The notes: generated by a model from the letters alone, not told the origin. A stretch of DNA of 64,000 nucleotides from Megascapheus bottae (GCA_024803745.1 JANJXV010000037.1:8643501-8707500), one strand, 5' to 3'; positions 19,441 through 28,695 are shown, counted from the stretch's first letter. Translations and numbers: made by a program.

Positions 19441-19984
19441 TATCAGTATCTAACTTTCCTAGCAGAATTCCAAACCCCAGGAGAGCTGGGAATTTGGTAC
19501 TAGGCCTGGTACCTACCGGGAAGGTATGCTGAATTGAACACTTGGGGTTGGGGGGCATGGAACTTAGGCACCGCAAGGTATGGGGAGAAACTCTGGTGGG
19601 AAGCCAGAGAGGAAAGGCACTCAAAACCACTGAGTAGTAGGGGTTAGGAGAAGAGATCAGAGGTGAGGAGAAAGTCCCAGTCTCACTAACCTTCAAATTC
19701 CACTACATATCTGGTTAGCTGCCAGAGGAAGGCCCTGTAATCAGCAAGAGCTTTCAGGAGTAGAATGTGTTTCTTGAGAGGTCCTTGGAGGTCTGTAAGC
19801 AGGGGGAAGGGCCCGTGGAGAGTGTTCATTCTAAGACTTAGGTGGGCTACCGGCAGATCACACAGCTAGCTGGACTTCCCAACTGTAAGGTGGGCGCCCC
19901 CGAGTGGCACTGTGAGGCAGGGTCATTTTCAGCCTCCTCCAGGAGCCCAGCCTTGGGGCTGCTCCCCCTCCTCCAGCCCAGGCT
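19441..19984. other. Unique noncoding DNA, no gene seen
   Basis: Both strands stay open for short stretches near 19842-20185. With overlapping frames on opposite strands neither is credible. Confidence 0.45.
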
Positions 19985-20110
19985 CTGCAGGGGGAGGAGG
20001 GAGGGGAAGGGAGGGGGGCGGCTCTTCCGATGTCTTAAGTGGCTCCGCAGCTGGAGCAATGGTGCGTATTTTAAGTGGAGTTTACAGACAATGGATCTCT
20101 CTAGGGCTTG
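19985..20110. promoter_or_regulatory. Candidate regulatory block: G-rich tract plus E-box
   Basis: A G-rich tract (about 19990-20022) is followed by 'cttaagtggctccgcagctg' with the E-box CAGCTG, then an AT-leaning 'gcgtattttaagtggagttt'. 'CTTAAGTGG' and 'TTTAAGTGG' form a spaced repeat resembling NK2-type sites (core AAGTG). Function is inferred from motifs only. Confidence 0.35.
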
Positions 20111-20766
20111 GAGGGGAAGGAAGCTGAAATTCAGGACCATTCTGTAAATTCCCAAGTTCTTTGTATCCATTGTGTAGGGGAACAATATTGTTTGTTGGGC
20201 TTATTCAGTCCAGGTGGGGGGTGGAGGAGATAGTTCTTGAAGGGGTGGGGCTGCCTGGGGATAGGAGGGGCTCGTGGAATGCTGGGGAGGCTCATGGAAT
20301 GTTGGGGGGGGGTGAGTCTCAAAGGAGCTGCAGGACTGGCTGGGTGGGTTTGTGTTCCAGGCTGAATGGCTTCCCCTCACAGACCACCCCTTCTCCACCA
20401 GTGACTTTCTATTCTTCCCCAGGGATTCCAAGCCCCGGGGCTCCTGACCTTGATGGGTTTCCCAAGGGCTGCACACCCCAAGGTGGGGGTCCCCACCTCC
20501 ACCAGGCCTCACCTGCGGACAGTATTTCCAGGGTAACGGGTACTGGCCAGAGAGGGTCTTCACGGCTCTGCCAGGTCAGATGTTCCTTGAAGCAAAGCTA
20601 GTATCCTCTCCTGAGCACCATGCTTCTCTTCAAGGTCGGCTCCAGTCTGGTCCCCATCCAAGGCTGCATCTGTAGATCAAAGGCAAGTGAGATGGAACAT
20701 GAACCTAGGCTGGGTCTCAGAGTCTTATTAATTAGGCTATACATCAGGACCCTGATGAGAGAAAGG
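20111..20766. other. Unique noncoding DNA, G-rich, no gene seen
   Basis: G-rich plus strand at 20200-20310. A 146-codon frame at 20161-20601 is opposed by a 120-codon frame on the other strand, and neither resembles a protein family. Confidence 0.45.
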
Positions 20767-20868
20767 GCGAGGGAGGGAGGGCTGGAGGAAGGAAGGAGGG
20801 AAGGAAGGAAGGAAGGAAGGAAGGAAGGAAGGAAGGAAGGAAAGAAGGATAGAAGGATAGAAATCCCT
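20767..20868. repeat. (GGAA)n microsatellite
   Basis: At least twelve consecutive GGAA units, with gagg at the left edge and gata at the right edge. Tandem GGAA is an ETS-family recognition core. Confidence 0.97.
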
Positions 20869-20974
20869 ACTTTTAAAAAAGAACTTTTTTAAATTTCTCT
20901 GTTCTGGGATTGAACTAAGCCTCACTTCCAACCTCACCAGTGTTTTAACATCAAGTTGCACTCTCTATGTCAAT

Positions 20975-20978
<4 letters not shown>

Positions 20979-21027
<49 letters not shown>

Positions 21028-21068
21028 CTTCCTCCCTCCCTCTTTCTCCATCCCTCCCTCCCTCCCTT
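20979..21068. repeat. (CT)n / (CCCT)n compound microsatellite
   Basis: About 24 CT units, then CCTC-rich sequence ending 'cctccctcccttaagg'. Confidence 0.97.
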
Positions 21069-21074
21069 AAGGAT

Positions 21075-21245
21075 TAATCTGTTGCTAGATCTTGGGCATA
21101 TGATTTTACACTGTCTTGCTTTCCCATGTCAACATCTCTGAACCTCAGTTTCCTGTTTGGAGAATAGACAACTCTAATACCTACCTCAGTGGGAAGCTAT
21201 GAGGGTTAAATGAAATAATTCAACCTCTAGCTCTGTGTCTGGAAC
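21075..21245 (+). mobile_element. MIR, sense, nearly full length
   Basis: 'cttgggcatatgattttaca', 'ctgaacctcagtttcctg', 'aatacctacctcagtgggaa' and 'gagggttaaatgaaataatt' occur in sense MIR order. Confidence 0.85.
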
Positions 21246-21279
21246 GGGGTGGGGGGGCCATAAGAGCCATACACCTGTA

Positions 21280-21385
21280 TGTAATTACTGTCTCATCTTT
21301 CAGAGGTGGAAATCAAGGCTTAGAGGCGGTAAGCCTCACACAGTGAATTAATGAGGGCGTTAGAATCAAGCTGGCTGGGCTGAAG
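21280..21385 (-). mobile_element. MIR fragment, antisense
   Basis: 'attactgtctcatctttcag', 'aggtggaaatcaaggcttag' and 'aatcaagctggctgggc' give the antisense MIR order. Confidence 0.6.
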
Positions 21386-22030
21386 CCGTTGCTGACCACA
21401 CTTGCTCAGGGCCTCCAGCAGAGATGGGGTTGCAGCTTGTTCTGCACAGGGCTCTCCTGACTCCAGTGGCATCTGCCAAAGCCCCAAAGCCAAATTTCCT
21501 TCTACCAGCTAGAGGAGAAGTGGGGTCTGAGACTCCGCACTCATCCTCCTCCATGCTGCCTCTAGAAACTCTCACCCTCCAACACCCTGCAGGGAAGGGC
21601 CTTGAATAAGCAGGGTGGCCAGGTCCTCAGTGGAGCAGCCTGCATGCCCGGGCTGAGTTCTAGGGCATATGGTCTCTGAGTTAAAGTCTGGCTGATGCTG
21701 GAGAGAAGACCTTGGCCTGCAGGCTAATCTCCTGTTGTGCTTGGACTTGGGACCTGTCTGGACCTTGGAGAGACACAGAGCTGTGAACTGAGACAATAGT
21801 GAGAAAGAGGAGAGGCTTTGGGGGAACAGGACAGGGGTGGAAACTGAGCCATGTCTCCTGTCTCTACTACCCAAGCCCTGCATCCACCTTCACTCAGCCC
21901 CACTCCCACCCCCACTCCTTCCATCCCATTCTGTCTCTGGCTTGTGCTTCTGCATTGAATGAAAGGAGAGAGAAAGAAAAGGAAGGAGAAAGGACTGGGG
22001 GAAGGGATGTCCACTTTACCGATGTTGCTG
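21386..22030. other. Unique noncoding DNA, no gene seen
   Basis: Open frames of 103 and 125 codons lie on the minus strand, with no recognisable domain. (CCCCAC)n-type low complexity at 21895-21920. Confidence 0.45.
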
Positions 22031-22160
22031 CGAAGCAATTCTCGTTCTGTGAATGAAGGTGATGTGGGTTCAGGATGGAGGAAGGGGGTGGAGAGAAGCA
22101 CTGGGTAGGGCAGCCTGGGATGGAGTTGCTATGGAAACAGCAGCCTGCCAGGAGTCCTGC
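22031..22160. promoter_or_regulatory. Candidate regulatory block with RFX X-box-like site
   Basis: GTTGCTATGGAAAC at 22125-22138 closely fits the RFX inverted-repeat consensus GTTGCC-ATGG-AAC. It lies in transposon-free sequence downstream of 'gttgctgcgaagcaattctc'. A real site would suggest RFX-driven (for example ciliary or neural) use. No transcript evidence is available. Confidence 0.45.
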
Positions 22161-23399
22161 CTTCAAAGCCAAGGTGCGTGTGTGGCAGGTTCCTGGGGGA
22201 GGCTGGTGGTGCATGCAGGGAGCAGTTCTGATGTGAGCCCCCCTGGGAATCATCTCCTGGATTCCAGATCAAAACCCTAACCGGAATGGGAAATGGCATC
22301 ATGAGATGCTTCTGGCAGATACCCCTCAGCCTTGAGCCCTCTTTAGTGAAATGCCAGGCAGAGAAGGGGCAGAAGCACACTGGCAACAGTGAGGAGGGCA
22401 GGAATGGGAGTCCTCTGGGCTACCTTCCCTCCATACCATCTGCGGGAAGAATGGAAGGGGCTCTTCCTGTGGAAGAGGAGCAGGTGGGGGTGGGGGTGGG
22501 AGGTTGTCTGGTCTTCAGGTGGGGGTTAGGAGCCAGCTCCATAACAGTCATTTGAGGCCTTTTCTCTACCTTCTCACTCCCTGTTGTACTTTGTAGCATG
22601 AGAATAAGAGCTGTGAGATAACCCAACAGGCTATGTCTGAGATCCTGTAACACTGCCAGGACTGCCATTAGGGTGACCCCTCTGGCTACCAGTGTGCATA
22701 TGGCCCAGCTCTTCTGTGGAACCAAGAGACAATTTGGTGCTGTTGGAGGAGAATGGAAAAGGAATAGGCCAGACTCGATTGTGAACAGGTGAGGACTGTG
22801 TATTGAGTCACAGCAGGGGCACGGATCTTCCTGTGGGGATTGGAGGTTGTGCCAAGGACTGGATTTTGGGTAGGCTTATATAAGGCTAAATAAGGAAGCA
22901 AAAATTAAAAAAAAATAGGTTATGATCTGTTGGGGCCTAGGGCAATGTTCTTGGTTAGGCCCATCGTGGAATGTTCCACCTATTTTGAGGGTCTATTATC
23001 CCCTGGGGACCAAGGGTGGTGTCAGGGCAGATTGGAATAGCCTGCCTGAGGACAGGTATGTGGTCAAGCTTGTTTGTGTGCACCTGGGGTCTTGCTTGAC
23101 CCTAAGGAATAAGGCAGGACTCAGTCCTTCAGAGGTAGTAGCCCATGGAGGCAGTGTGGCTGAGATATAGCCTCAGTGGGTGGTACTTGTCTGATGTAGG
23201 GCTGCCTACCCCTCTGTAAACCTGAGGGTCTTAGCGGAACCAAGGAGTCTCAGCTTTATTTGGCTTGGTGCCAGGCTACCCACTCAGACCTTTCCAGAGA
23301 CACCAGGCTATTCAGAGCAGCTCTCAAGCCTGTCATGTGCCAGCCACGGCAGTGGATTGAATCTAGCAAGAAGATGCGCTGTGTATCCAAGGTTAGAAA
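22161..23399. other. Unique noncoding DNA, no gene seen
   Basis: More than 1.2 kb without a recognisable transposon, exon or RNA gene. G-rich GTGGGG repeats at about 22480-22505. Confidence 0.45.
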
Positions 23400-23570
23400 C
23401 ATGAGTGCCAGGGGCTTGAGTACTAATCTTTGAATTTTCACTTTGCAGTTTTTAACTGGGTGAATGACTGGACAAGTTCCCTGAATCAAGCCTCTGTTTT
23501 CTCATCTGCAAAATGGGGCAACATCCTTAGCTTATGTGAAGAGGATTAAGTAAGGAAATATGCTTGAATC
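23400..23570 (+). mobile_element. MIR, sense
   Basis: 'gactggacaagttccctgaa', 'tctgttttctcatctgcaaa' and 'gaggattaagtaaggaaata' follow the sense MIR order. Among the best-preserved MIRs here. Confidence 0.85.
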
Positions 23571-24061
23571 TATTAATCTGGGTTCTTTTTTTGGGGGTGG
23601 TAGGGAAACTCAATAAGGGTCATTGTTCTTAGAGGAGACCCAGAAGATGGAGGTAGAAGAGTGGTACTGAAGATGTTGGAGAAAAAGAAAACCTGGGCTG
23701 ACAAGAGAATCAAGGAAGGCTTCCAGGAAGTGGTAACTGACATGTGCCTGCAGGAAGGACGGCTGTGTGTGACAGGGAATGAACCACTAGTAAGTAAAGA
23801 CATTTAGAGACTTTTAAAAATCATTCCTTCCCTTCAGAAGTTAGGTCTCTCTCTCCCTCTCTCTTTCTTTCTTTCTTTCTCCCTTCCCCTCTCTCTCCAT
23901 CCCCCATTCTCCTTCTTCTTCCTGTGGATTTCCTAAGGTTCTCTCACCCACCTTGGAGTCCTGCCCCAGGGCTCCCTCTTCCTTTTTCTTTCATTCTTAC
24001 TCCTAGTCCACCTCCTCCTCCACCTCCTCTTCCTCCCCTGCAGGGAGCCTCTGTGCTTAGA
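23571..24061. other. Unique noncoding DNA with a CT-rich tract
   Basis: A pyrimidine tract of CT, CTTT and CCTT units fills about 23845-23920, and a CCTCCT patch lies at 24010-24040. No gene is recognised. Confidence 0.5.
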
Positions 24062-24215
24062 CCAGTGGTTCTCAATCAGAGATGGTTTGGAGGTTTGGTC
24101 TTTCTCCATTTGGCAACGTTTGAAGATGTTTTAGCTGTCACTGCTGCAGAGTGGGGGACTTCCTTCCAATTTCCAAGGGGTGGAGGTCAGGAGTGCAGTT
24201 ACCTACAGTGCAGGG
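24062..24215 (+). mobile_element. MER20-like hAT DNA transposon
   Basis: Starts with the hAT-type terminus 'cagtggttctcaatcagag', then 'catttggcaacgtttgaaga' and 'tgttttagctgtcactgctg', in the order of the nonautonomous MER20 family (about 219 bp full length). The 3' terminus is lost or unrecognisable. Confidence 0.7.
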
Positions 24216-24419
24216 CCCTGGAGGAAGCTGTGCGGAGGATGAGGAAGATGGGGGGAGCCCTGCCCTTCTTCCACAGAGGTCTCTGATCTTCACCCTCCAG
24301 TCTTCTACTCCAGCTCCTAGTGCCCTCCGGCCTCACACGACTCAGCACTCTGTTCACGACACCCCTTCCCCTAGAGTTTCACCCCCTCTCCATCCTCTCC
24401 CTTGGCAGGGACTGTGAAG
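24216..24419. other. Unique noncoding DNA upstream of a GC-rich block
   Basis: C-rich sequence with no recognised exon. Confidence 0.4.
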
Positions 24420-24930
24420 GCCTGTCAGGCGGGAGTCAGCCTGTGGGCTGCACGAGGCTTCGGAGATGGAGCTGCCCGCTGCACTCAGAGCTGCCTGCCC
24501 ACTGATTGGCTGAGACTGTTGTTTCCATGGTGATTCCAGCAAAGCCCAGGCTCCCCCTCCCTCTGCCTCCCCCCACAGGCCCTATTCAGAGAGCTGCGAC
24601 AAGCAGGTTAATAAAACAGGAGCCGCGTGAGGAGCTGGGCTGTGGGCCGAGGTCCCAGCGTGGTGGCCCGCCCAGAGGAGAGAAGGACAATGGAGGTGGG
24701 GAGTGAGGAGCTGGCTTGCTGCTCAGTGCGTGCCCTCCCCAGTCCAGCCAATCGAAGGGCTCCACCCACTGCAGGTGCTAGGGCTGCACCAGGCCTGAGG
24801 GATTTGGGGTTCATCTTCTGGAATGCACATTCCCCAAAGTGGCCTCTGGGGGCAGTGTCCCCTCCTCCGTCAGGAGCTCTAATTGGAAGGAGGAGCCGGC
24901 ATCTCTCCTGGAAGGAGAGATGGAGACAGA
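24420..24930. promoter_or_regulatory. Candidate promoter or enhancer: CCAAT, RFX and TEAD-type sites
   Basis: About 500 bp of transposon-free, CpG-enriched DNA. Sites seen: ATTGG (inverted CCAAT) at 24505-24509, RFX-like GTTTCCATGGTGAT at 24521-24534, 'ggttaataaaac' near 24607, CCAAT at 24748-24752, and the divergent TEAD pair GGAATG-CA-CATTCC at 24820-24833. An ATG at 24691 opens a short frame with GGAG|GTGGGG-like context, but no exon can be proven. Could be an alternative promoter or a CpG-rich enhancer. Confidence 0.5.
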
Positions 24931-25204
24931 ACTAATCAGAGAGAAGCAGCAGCGAGGAGTCGGGCCTAGGAAACAGAGTTGATGAAGTGAGGTTGAGCAG
25001 CAGTGGAATTGAGCTTAGGGAAGAAGAAAGCAAAAGAGGAGATTGAGGAAAGAGATGAGAATGAGTCAGGGGAAGGGAGGAGGAATTGGATGAACTGAGG
25101 GTGGAACACGGGGGAGACCGAAGCATGGAGGTGAGGCCCGGAGGCCAGCAAGGCCTGGTGGAGTGAGGGCTTGAGATAGAAGGTGGAGATGAAGCTGCCT
25201 GACA
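24931..25204. repeat. Purine-rich low-complexity DNA
   Basis: GAGGA- and GGAA-rich plus strand. It encodes only Ser/Leu/Pro-rich noise on the other strand. Confidence 0.6.
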
Positions 25205-25620
25205 TCCTATTTTGGAGGCTGAGATCTGAGATCACAGTTCAGAATTAACTGGAGCATACACGTCCTGGGCACTCTTATCCCCAGCTAGCCAGCCAAAAGC
25301 TGGAACTGGAGACACCTTACCGTGCAAGTGATAGTGAGCAAAATAGCTGAGAGAGTGGGGCCGGGAATTTGGCCTAGTGGTTAAAGTGCTTGCCTAGCAT
25401 GCATGAAGACCCGGGTTCGATTCCTTGGTACCACATACATAGAAAAAAGCCGGAAGTGGTGCTGAGGCTCAAGTGGTAGAGCTCTAGCCTTGAGAAAGTC
25501 CAAGGACAGTGCTCAGGCCCTGAGCTCAAGCCCAGGACTGGCAAGAAAAAAAAAATAGCTGAGAGAGAATGCAAGGCTCTGAATTCAAGCCGCAGTACTG
25601 GCACACAGGAAAAAAAATAA
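25205..25620 (+). mobile_element. 7SL-ID chimeric SINE, sense, split by an ID-ID dimer
   Basis: The left part (25205-25356) starts inside the head at 'ttttggaggctgagatctga'. The right part (25568-25620) holds the terminal 'gaattcaagccgcagtactg' and A-rich tail. The intervening insertion is flanked by a 15-bp repeat of this element's own sequence. Confidence 0.92.
25341..25567 (+). mobile_element. ID-ID dimer SINE, sense, full length with 15-bp target duplication
   Basis: The best example of its family. The left unit starts at 25357, with A-box-like 'tggcctagtggttaa' and B-box-like GGTTCGATTCC (near 25414-25424). The right unit has 'aggctcaagtggtagagctc', and a broken A tail follows. Target duplication 'aaatagctgagagag' lies at 25341-25355 and 25553-25567. 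An intact left promoter suggests a relatively young copy. Confidence 0.96.
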
Positions 25621-25914
25621 ACAAACAAGGTAGAGGTGATAAATAGACATGGGAGCTGCAACACAGTGAGGAGATGGAGAAAGAGGGCTGTGTGGAACCT
25701 GTGATATCAAGGGAACATCTGGAGTGAGACGGCCTCCCTTGGACTCAACATGTGTCCTCTGAACACAGCATGGCTCCTGGAGAGACTGAAGAGGTGTATG
25801 TGAGCTGTATCATCAGTGCCATGGATGAAGGAGCTGTCAACACTCAGAGTATGCTTGTGTGTAGTCAACAACCCAGAAACACTGATGCCACACCTCTCTG
25901 CTCTATCCACCCTG
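25621..25914. other. Unique noncoding DNA, no gene seen
   Basis: A 60-codon frame at 25752-25934 has no recognisable features. Confidence 0.4.
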
Positions 25915-26320
25915 AGTGCTTACTGTTGGTATGACATGATCTCATTGAGCACTTAAAACAGTCATCCTTTAAGCCAGGGCTAGTGGTTCAGGCCTGTAAA
26001 CCTAGCTGCTCAGGAGTTCTGAGGATCATGGCTCAAGACATCCTAGAAAGTCTGTGAGACTCTTATCTCTAACTAACCACTGAAAAGCTGGAAGTAGAGC
26101 CATGGTTCACGTGGTAGCTACTAACCTAGAGCACAGGAGCTCAGGGAGACCACTCAGGGCCTGAGTTCAAGCTCCAGGACCACCCCCCAATGAAAACTAA
26201 AATAAAAACAATCTTTTGACACAGGCTCTGTTACCATTCGTCAGAGGTCTAGAGAGATTGAGTAATTTGTCCAAGGTCACATAGCTTTGATTACAAAAGC
26301 TGACAATGGGTCTGGGTATT
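25915..26320 (-). mobile_element. MIR, antisense, split by a SINE
   Basis: The left piece ends 'gagcacttaaaacagtcatc'. The right piece (26206-26320) resumes with 'caggctctgttaccattcgt' and 'gtccaaggtcacatagcttt'. The chimeric SINE occupies the gap. Confidence 0.75.
25974..26205 (+). mobile_element. 7SL-ID chimeric SINE, sense, inside a MIR
   Basis: Head 'ctagtggttcaggcctgtaa', right unit 'agccatggttcacgtggtag', tail 'aaaactaaaataaaaac'. Confidence 0.92.
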
Positions 26321-26614
26321 ACTGGCAAGAAATCCAAACTTCAGATTAGTGGTGTATGTAGGATGTCAGGGTTCTGTATTCCAAGGGTTCAAGGATGGAG
26401 TCTGTCTGGTGAGCTAGTGTCAGGCCCCTGATTTGCCAACCTTGACATCACTCACTGGCTCCTGCTGGTGGAGATGCTGGCTTTGCTGTTGTTTGGTATG
26501 TCATTGCAGTCATAGGATCATGTGGCTGACACAAAAAGACCCTATGAAAGTTCTCAAATGCTGTCTTCCAATCCACTAATATTTCTGTGTGTATGTGCTA
26601 GCATGCAAGTGTAG
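26321..26614. other. Unique noncoding DNA, no gene seen
   Basis: No repeat or exon is recognised. Confidence 0.4.
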
Positions 26615-26864
26615 TGTATGCCAGTCTTGGGGCTTGAACTCTGGGCCTGGGTGTTGTCCTGAGTTTTGTGCTCAAGGCTAGCACTCTACTAATAGAGTCA
26701 TAGCACTATTTCTAGCAGTTTTGTTTTTTTTTTGGAGGGAGGTAGTTAATTGAAGATAAGAGTTTTTCAGGCTTTGTTGCCTGGGCTGCTTTTTAATTAT
26801 GATTCTCAGATCTCAGCCTCCTGAATAGCTATGATTACAGGCGAGAACCACTGGTGCCTGGCAA
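26615..26864 (-). mobile_element. 7SL-ID chimeric SINE, antisense
   Basis: Right unit 'cagtcttggggcttgaactc', an expanded T run in the linker (26724-26735), and head end 'gagaaccactggtgcctggc'. Confidence 0.92.
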
Positions 26865-26949
26865 AGCTACCTATTTTGAGACAGTGGGGGAGCTCAAAGC
26901 TTGATCCCAAGACCTTGGAGTGGAAAAAGGCTTTAGAATAAAATAGAAT

Positions 26950-27065
26950 TAAAGAGAATAGTTTAGCTTTATCATCTGCCATGTGGCTTTGGGCAGATGT
27001 CATAATCTGGAAGCCTTAGTTTACCCATCTGGAAGGTGGGGATCGTGTATTCTAGGTGATGATGC
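26950..27065 (+). mobile_element. MIR, sense
   Basis: 'tggctttgggcagatgtcat', 'agccttagtttacccatctg' and 'gatgatgcaggttctaaaat' mark a sense MIR. Confidence 0.75.
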
Positions 27066-27176
27066 AGGTTCTAAAATTCTATCTGGGAAACACCCAACCC
27101 CAAGAGAGTTCTCTGTGAGTGTGGCTCCCTTCCCTGAGACCAGTAGGTCTCTTCAAGTGCTGACTTACTCTACTCC

Positions 27177-27395
27177 ATTGAATCTTTTTTTTTTTTTGCC
27201 AGTCATGGGGTTTGAACTCAGGGCCTGAGCACTGCTCTTGGGCTTTCTCAAGGCTAGAGCTCTACCATTTGAGCCACAGCACCACTTCTGGCTTTTTCTA
27301 TGTATGTGGTACCAAGGAATCGAACCTAGGAGTGCGTGCATACTAGGCAAGAACTCTACCACTAGGCCAAACTCTCTATGCTGTTGAATCTTTTT
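27177..27395 (-). mobile_element. ID-ID dimer SINE, antisense, with target duplication
   Basis: The body spans about 27190-27377 with both units intact, including 'gtaccaaggaatcgaaccta'. Flanking 'ttgaatcttttt' repeats (about 27177-27188 and 27383-27394) mark the insertion. Confidence 0.95.
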
Positions 27396-27574
27396 GTTCC
27401 ACAACCCCTACAAGAAAACTATCTTGAGAGAGGCTATGCCTCTGAACAGGAGCACGGAGGCATCTAGGCTGTCTGGCTGGCTTTGCTCCTCTAGCCTTCC
27501 GTGGCCAGCTGGACTCTGGGGGACACTGCTGGACAGCCAAGCCAGCAGCTAGGAGCCCAGGTCTGGGAGGGCAC

Positions 27575-27735
27575 AGGCGGCTGCGGCAACCTGAGCACTC
27601 GATAAACCATTAATTCTTAATAAACGACAGGCTGTGCATTATTTAACAATAATGATACTTTCTGTTCCATTATAGATTAAAACACCGGCCTCTTCTTATT
27701 AATCCTGCATTTCAAAAGCTTGTAAATCCTGTGCA
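27575..27735. promoter_or_regulatory. Strong candidate conserved developmental enhancer
   Basis: A sharp AT-rich core (27600-27725) lies in a GC-rich surround: 'aaccattaattcttaataaa', 'ttatttaacaataatgatac', 'atagattaaaac' and 'cttattaatcctgc'. It contains several TAAT homeodomain cores, a K50-type TAATCC, and retained CpGs. There is no transposon and no reading frame. The pattern is typical of ultraconserved-type vertebrate enhancers; actual conservation was not tested. Confidence 0.55.
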
Positions 27736-28110
27736 GCCAGAGGAGATAAAAGCCGGCTCATCCCCATCCCGGGGCTGGCACACTCTAGCTGACATGGTGG
27801 TACAGTATGCATGTGCACGCATGTGCGTGTGCCCGGGGCCCACCCACAGCCTGGCTCCCTGGGCAGCTGCAGGTGCAGTGTGTGCTACTGCATTGCTTCG
27901 CCTCGTGTTTTTATTTTTCCTTCTCAGCATTTCTCTCTTGTTTTACTATTTCCATTTTGAAAAATCTGATTCTTTTCTGTTTCTCTTGCTTTTCCCTTTC
28001 TTTTTGTGTCTCCCTGCCTGTTTTCTGATTCTTCTTTCTCTTCTGTCTTCTCCCCTGCCCCCACCTATATCACCTGCCTTTCCATCACCTGCCTCTTTTT
28101 CTTTATCTTC
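27736..28110. other. Unique DNA passing into a pyrimidine-rich stretch
   Basis: 27780-27850 carries 'atgcacgcatgtgcgtgtgc', alternating purine and pyrimidine. 27900-28110 is T/C-rich. A 178-codon frame across this region reads as Phe/Leu/Ser-rich low complexity and is not credible as a gene. Confidence 0.5.
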
Positions 28111-28452
28111 ACACCATTCAACTAAACAAACCCACCATATGCACAGACTCTATCCCCATATGGTCTTTGCATTTCTCAAGGGTCCTCAGAGGGATGGGGT
28201 GGGGATAAGGGAAGATTACTTCATAGAGAAATTAAAAAGAGGGAACACAGAAGAGATGGGAGGCTGACATCCTGAGACCCAGCAGGCTGGGTGAGTTCTG
28301 AGCTCAAGCCCTCCAGACATAGTCTGAGAGCTGCATAGAGATCCTCTGTCCTCCTCAGTGGGTGACCATTGACCCTCTATGTGGCCCTAGCCTTTGTGTA
28401 CATTCTGTCTCCCAATGGAAGAGAGAATATATTGTACTCAAAAGTTCCTTTC

Positions 28453-28695
28453 CAGGTGCTCTTACAGGCTCATACCTATAATCCTAGATACTCAGAAGGC
28501 TGAGATCGGAGGATGGCAGTTCAAAGCCAGCTCAGGCACAAAAGACCTTGAGACTCTTATCTCCGATTACCTACCAGAAAACCAGAAGTGGCCCTGTGGC
28601 TCTAAGTGGTAGAGCACTAGCCTTGAGCTGAAGAGCTCAGGAACAGCACCTAGGCCCTGAGTTCAGTGCTACAACTGACAAAAAAAAAAAAAAAA
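28453..28695 (+). mobile_element. 7SL-ID chimeric SINE, sense
   Basis: Head 'caggctcatacctataatcc', right unit 'ccctgtggctctaagtggta', and an A16 tail. Imperfect 'actccttcc'-type repeats flank it. Confidence 0.93.

Noticed and set aside
21799..22101. Frames of 85-125 codons on both strands
   Set aside because: Opposite-strand frames cover the same bases and the peptide composition follows local base composition.
24691..24706. Short first coding exon (ATG GAG, then GTGGGG)
   Set aside because: Two codons before a weak donor cannot be told from chance. Kept only as part of the promoter-like block.
25357..25430. tRNA-gene-like A and B boxes
   Set aside because: They belong to an ID-ID dimer SINE. 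No cloverleaf with acceptor pairing can be drawn.
27731..28267. 178-codon plus-strand frame with hydrophobic stretches
   Set aside because: The hydrophobic runs come from a T/C-rich tract. It starts inside the candidate enhancer and has no homologue I recognise.
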